Below are positions 62,301 to 64,000 of a stretch of 64,000 nt of DNA, one piece after another. This stretch comes from Acerihabitans sp015654925 (GTDB taxonomy: Bacteria > Pseudomonadota > Gammaproteobacteria > Enterobacterales > Enterobacteriaceae). Below the pieces are notes generated by a model. It was given only the letters and a program-made list of their open reading frames with translations, was not told the DNA's origin and made no database searches. Every line of letters starts with the position of its first letter. The stretch's first letter is position 1. The position numbers were made by a program, and so were the translations under genes. The stretch is taken from NCBI RefSeq assembly GCF_047324175.1, contig NZ_CP178732.1, positions 310,001 through 374,000 of the forward strand, written 5' to 3'.

Positions 62301-63800
62301 CACCCGCGGGCGGCTCGACAGCACCGCAAAGGGGGTATCGTCGCCCATGGACCCGGTGGCTTCCTGGCCGTTTTCGCCTAACACCCGCAATATGGAATCC
62401 AGCTCTTCGTTGGAGTAACCGAACTGCTTCTGATAGGTTTCCAGCAGGGTATCGTCCAGCTCGCGGTGGCCGACCTGATCGTCCGCCAGATCTTCAAACG
62501 GCGTTAAGCGACGGACATTCTTCTCCATCCATTCTTTGTACGGATGACGGCTTTTCAGGTCGTTATCGGTTTCCGCCGAGTGCAGTATGCGCCCGTTGCG
62601 GGTATCGATGACCATCAGTTCGCCCGGTCCGACGCGGCCCTTTTCCACCACTTCATCCGGCTGGTAATCCCAGATGCCCACTTCGGAGGCGCAGGTGATC
62701 AGCTTGTCGGTGGTAATGACATAGCGGGCCGGGCGCAAACCGTTGCGATCGAGGTTGCAGGCGGCAAAACGGCCGTCGGACATCACCAGGCCGGCCGGGC
62801 CGTCCCAGGGTTCCATATGCATGGAGTTAAAGTCGAAGAAGGCCCGCAGCTCCGGGTCCATGTTCGGGTTGTTTTGCCAGGCCGGCGGCACCAGCAAACG
62901 CATGGCGCGGATCAAGTCCATGCCGCCGCTTAAAAACAGCTCCAGCATGTTATCCAGGGAACTGGAGTCGGAGCCGGTTTCGTTAACAAACGGCGCGGCA
63001 TCCTGCAAATCGGGAATCAGCGGCGTCTTTAATTTATAGGCGCGGGCGCGGGCCCACTGCCGGTTGCCGGTAATGGTGTTGATTTCGCCGTTATGGGCCA
63101 GGTAGCGGAACGGCTGGGCCAGCGGCCAGCGCGGCACGGTATTGGTGGAGAAGCGCTGGTGGAACAGGCAAATGGCCGACTCCAGCCGCAAATCCGCCAG
63201 ATCCAGATAAAAGCGCGGCAAATCCGCCGGCATGCACAGGCCTTTATAAATCGTCACCAGGTTGGAGAGGCTGCAAACATAGAAGCTGTCGTCCGCCACG
63301 CGTTTTTCGATACGGCGCCGCGCCACGTACAGGCGGCGTTCCATATCGCGCGGACGCCAGCCGGCCGGGGCGTTAACGAAGATTTGCTCGATGCGGGGCA
63401 GCGAGGAGAGCGCGATTTCACCCAATACATCCGCATTGATGGGAACTTCGCGCCAGCCGACGATCGACAGCGTTTCGTTTTGCAGTTCCTCTTCGACAAT
63501 CCGGCGGCTGGCGCGGGCTTCTTCTTCATCCTGGCTGAGGAAAATCATACCGACGGCGTAGTTCTTGGCCAGCCGCCAGCCGCGTTCCTGCGCCACCATG
63601 GTGAAGAAGCGATCCGGCTTTTGCAGCAGCAGGCCGCAGCCGTCTCCGGTCTTGCCGTCGGCGAGGATAGCGCCGCGATGCTGCATCCGGGCCAGCGCGT
63701 GGATAGCGGTGCGAACCACCTTATGACTGGGCTCGCCTTCTATATGGGCAATCAGGCCGAAGCCGCAGTTGTCCTTCTCTTGGGATTCATCGTACAACAT
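59340..63800 (-). CDS. gltB: Glutamate synthase large (alpha) subunit
   Basis: Makes two glutamates from glutamine and 2-oxoglutarate. It has 1486 residues, the E. coli length. An 11-residue propeptide precedes the catalytic Cys of the amidotransferase domain (EKDN then CGFGLIAHIEGEPSHK). The FMN-binding synthase domain contains IKQVASGRFGVTPAYLVNAD, the 3Fe-4S ligands lie in CKYLRICHLNNCATG, and the C-terminal beta-helix ends in LLGHRSRSAAELRVQAQ. GGGGAGGT lies upstream of the ATG. The first gene of gltBD. Confidence 0.97.
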   Translation of the reverse strand: MLYDESQEKDNCGFGLIAHIEGEPSHKVVRTAIHALARMQHRGAILADGKTGDGCGLLLQKPDRFFTMVAQERGWRLAKNYAVGMIFLSQDEEEARASRRIVEEELQNETLSIVGWREVPINADVLGEIALSSLPRIEQIFVNAPAGWRPRDMERRLYVARRRIEKRVADDSFYVCSLSNLVTIYKGLCMPADLPRFYLDLADLRLESAICLFHQRFSTNTVPRWPLAQPFRYLAHNGEINTITGNRQWARARAYKLKTPLIPDLQDAAPFVNETGSDSSSLDNMLELFLSGGMDLIRAMRLLVPPAWQNNPNMDPELRAFFDFNSMHMEPWDGPAGLVMSDGRFAACNLDRNGLRPARYVITTDKLITCASEVGIWDYQPDEVVEKGRVGPGELMVIDTRNGRILHSAETDNDLKSRHPYKEWMEKNVRRLTPFEDLADDQVGHRELDDTLLETYQKQFGYSNEELDSILRVLGENGQEATGSMGDDTPFAVLSSRPRVIYDYFRQQFAQVTNPPIDSLREAHVMSLATCIGREMNVFCEAEGQAFRLAFKSPILLYSDFTQLTTQEEHHYRADKLDITYEPGQMDMHQTLLKLCDDAEEKVRQGTVLLVLTDRAISPTRLPVPAPMAVGAIHTRLVEKNLRCDANLIVETASARDPHHFAVLIGFGATAIYPYLAYETLAAMIDNGTIEKDYRTVMLNYRNGINKGLYKIMSKMGISTVASYRCSKLFEAVGLHRELTDLCFQGVVSRIGGASFSDFEQDLLNLSKRAWLKRKPLDQGGLLKYVHGGEYHAYNPDVVKTLQLAVKSGEYRDYQQYARLVNERPVAMLRDLLAIKPNGQAIALDQVEPAENLYKRFDTAAMSIGALSPDAHESLAQAMNSIGGFSNSGEGGEDPARYGTDKVSRIKQVASGRFGVTPAYLVNADVIQIKVAQGAKPGEGGQLPGDKVTPYIAKLRYSVPGVTLISPPPHHDIYSIEDLAQLIFDLKQVNPKALISVKLVSEPGVGTIATGVAKAYADLITIAGYDGGTGASPLSSVKYAGCPWELGLVETQQALVANGLRHKIRLQVDGGLKTGQDIIKAAILGAESFGFGTGPMVALGCKYLRICHLNNCATGVATQDEKLRRDHYHGLPGLVTNYFRFIAQETREFMAELGVTRLVDLIGRTDLLLELDGISARQHKLDLSPLLKTATPHQGKALYCTESSNPPFDKGLMNKTLLEQAMPYVENRQSKTFYYDIHNTDRSVGASLSGAIAARHGDQGLSADPIKAYFTGTAGQSFGVWNAGGVELTLTGDANDYVGKGMAGGSIVIRPPVGSAFRSHEATIIGNTCLYGATGGKLLAAGRAGERFAVRNSGAITVVEGIGDNGCEYMTGGIVCVLGRTGVNFGAGMTGGFAYVLDEEGDFRKRVNNELVEVLDVEQLAIHEEHLRGLITEHVQLTGSHRGEEILADWPAWASKFTLVKPKSSDVKALLGHRSRSAAELRVQAQ

Positions 63801-64000
63801 ATCATGGACCTCCCCAGGCTCCAGGTGACTCTCACAACCTCCGGCGAGAAGGCGTATCGGTATTGAGCGGCAGCGGGGTACTACTCCTGCTGTTCCACTC
63901 TCTCCGGGTTACCTTATCGTGGCGGTCTTACTTGATAAACGACTTGCTTTAAGAAGGAGTCTTCATAACTGCATAACTATGACGAGTCGTTGGCCCGTCC
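63801..64000 (-). promoter_or_regulatory. gltB upstream leader region (to window edge)
   Basis: The 200 bp upstream of gltB have no gene. In E. coli this region carries an Lrp-activated promoter, and a comparable long leader is expected here. I do not see a clear sigma-70 -10/-35 pair within the window, so the promoter may lie beyond the edge. Confidence 0.4.

Overview
This window is chromosomal DNA from a member of the Enterobacterales. Gene order, protein lengths and active-site motifs match the E. coli/Yersinia/Serratia type closely: csrD-mreBCD-yhdE-rng-yhdP-tldD, aaeR/aaeXAB, npr-rapZ-ptsN-hpf-rpoN-lptBAC-kdsCD-yrbG, mlaFEDCB-ibaG-murA, degS-degQ-zapG-zapE, rplM-rpsI, sspAB and gltBD. 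The high GC content, an ERIC repeat array and two large accessory proteins of effector or toxin type would fit a Sodalis-like or other host-associated/environmental lineage outside Escherichia. That placement is inference, not proof.

Layout: 1-1366 carries the periplasmic methionine-sulfoxide reductase pair msrP and msrQ (minus strand; msrQ runs off the left edge). 1611-14167 is a plus-strand block for RNA decay control, cell shape and envelope (csrD, mreBCD, maf/yhdE, rng, yhdP, tldD). 14332-18724 is the aromatic-acid efflux locus, with divergent aaeR and aaeXAB. A GabD-type aldehyde dehydrogenase and a barstar-like gene (yhcO) follow. 20716-23324 holds darP, pmbA(tldE) and cybC, a block that is not next to yhcO in E. 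coli.

The first accessory region is 23331-35237. A 1232-residue protein resembling dermonecrotic-toxin/DUF6543 proteins lies on the minus strand. After about 700 bp of partly AT-rich DNA comes a nine-gene plus-strand cluster: a small PRD protein, an SFCGS glycine-rich protein, DUF4312, the membrane proteins DUF4311 and DUF4310, a metal-dependent deacetylase, a DgaE-like PLP lyase, a KDGP aldolase and a PRD/EIIB/EIIA regulator. The enzymes outline catabolism of a (possibly N-acetylated) amino-sugar acid through KDGP. The DUF431x/SFCGS proteins look like an uncharacterised, possibly PTS-like, uptake system. This cluster is the best candidate for an undescribed system in the window.

35238-43688 is the minus-strand PTS-Ntr/rpoN/Lpt/Kdo block. 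Between hpf and ptsN it is interrupted by three complete tandem 122-bp ERIC elements plus one deleted copy. 43939-48768 (plus) encodes the Mla phospholipid-transport system, ibaG and murA. 48855-50555 (minus) encodes a second striking accessory protein: 566 residues with an F-box-like segment and about nine tandem repeats of almost exactly 37 residues. 50766-53892 holds degS, degQ and zapG. zapE, rplM-rpsI and sspAB follow on plus, then gltD and gltB on minus to the right edge. Both large accessory proteins sit where the ancestral gene order is broken.
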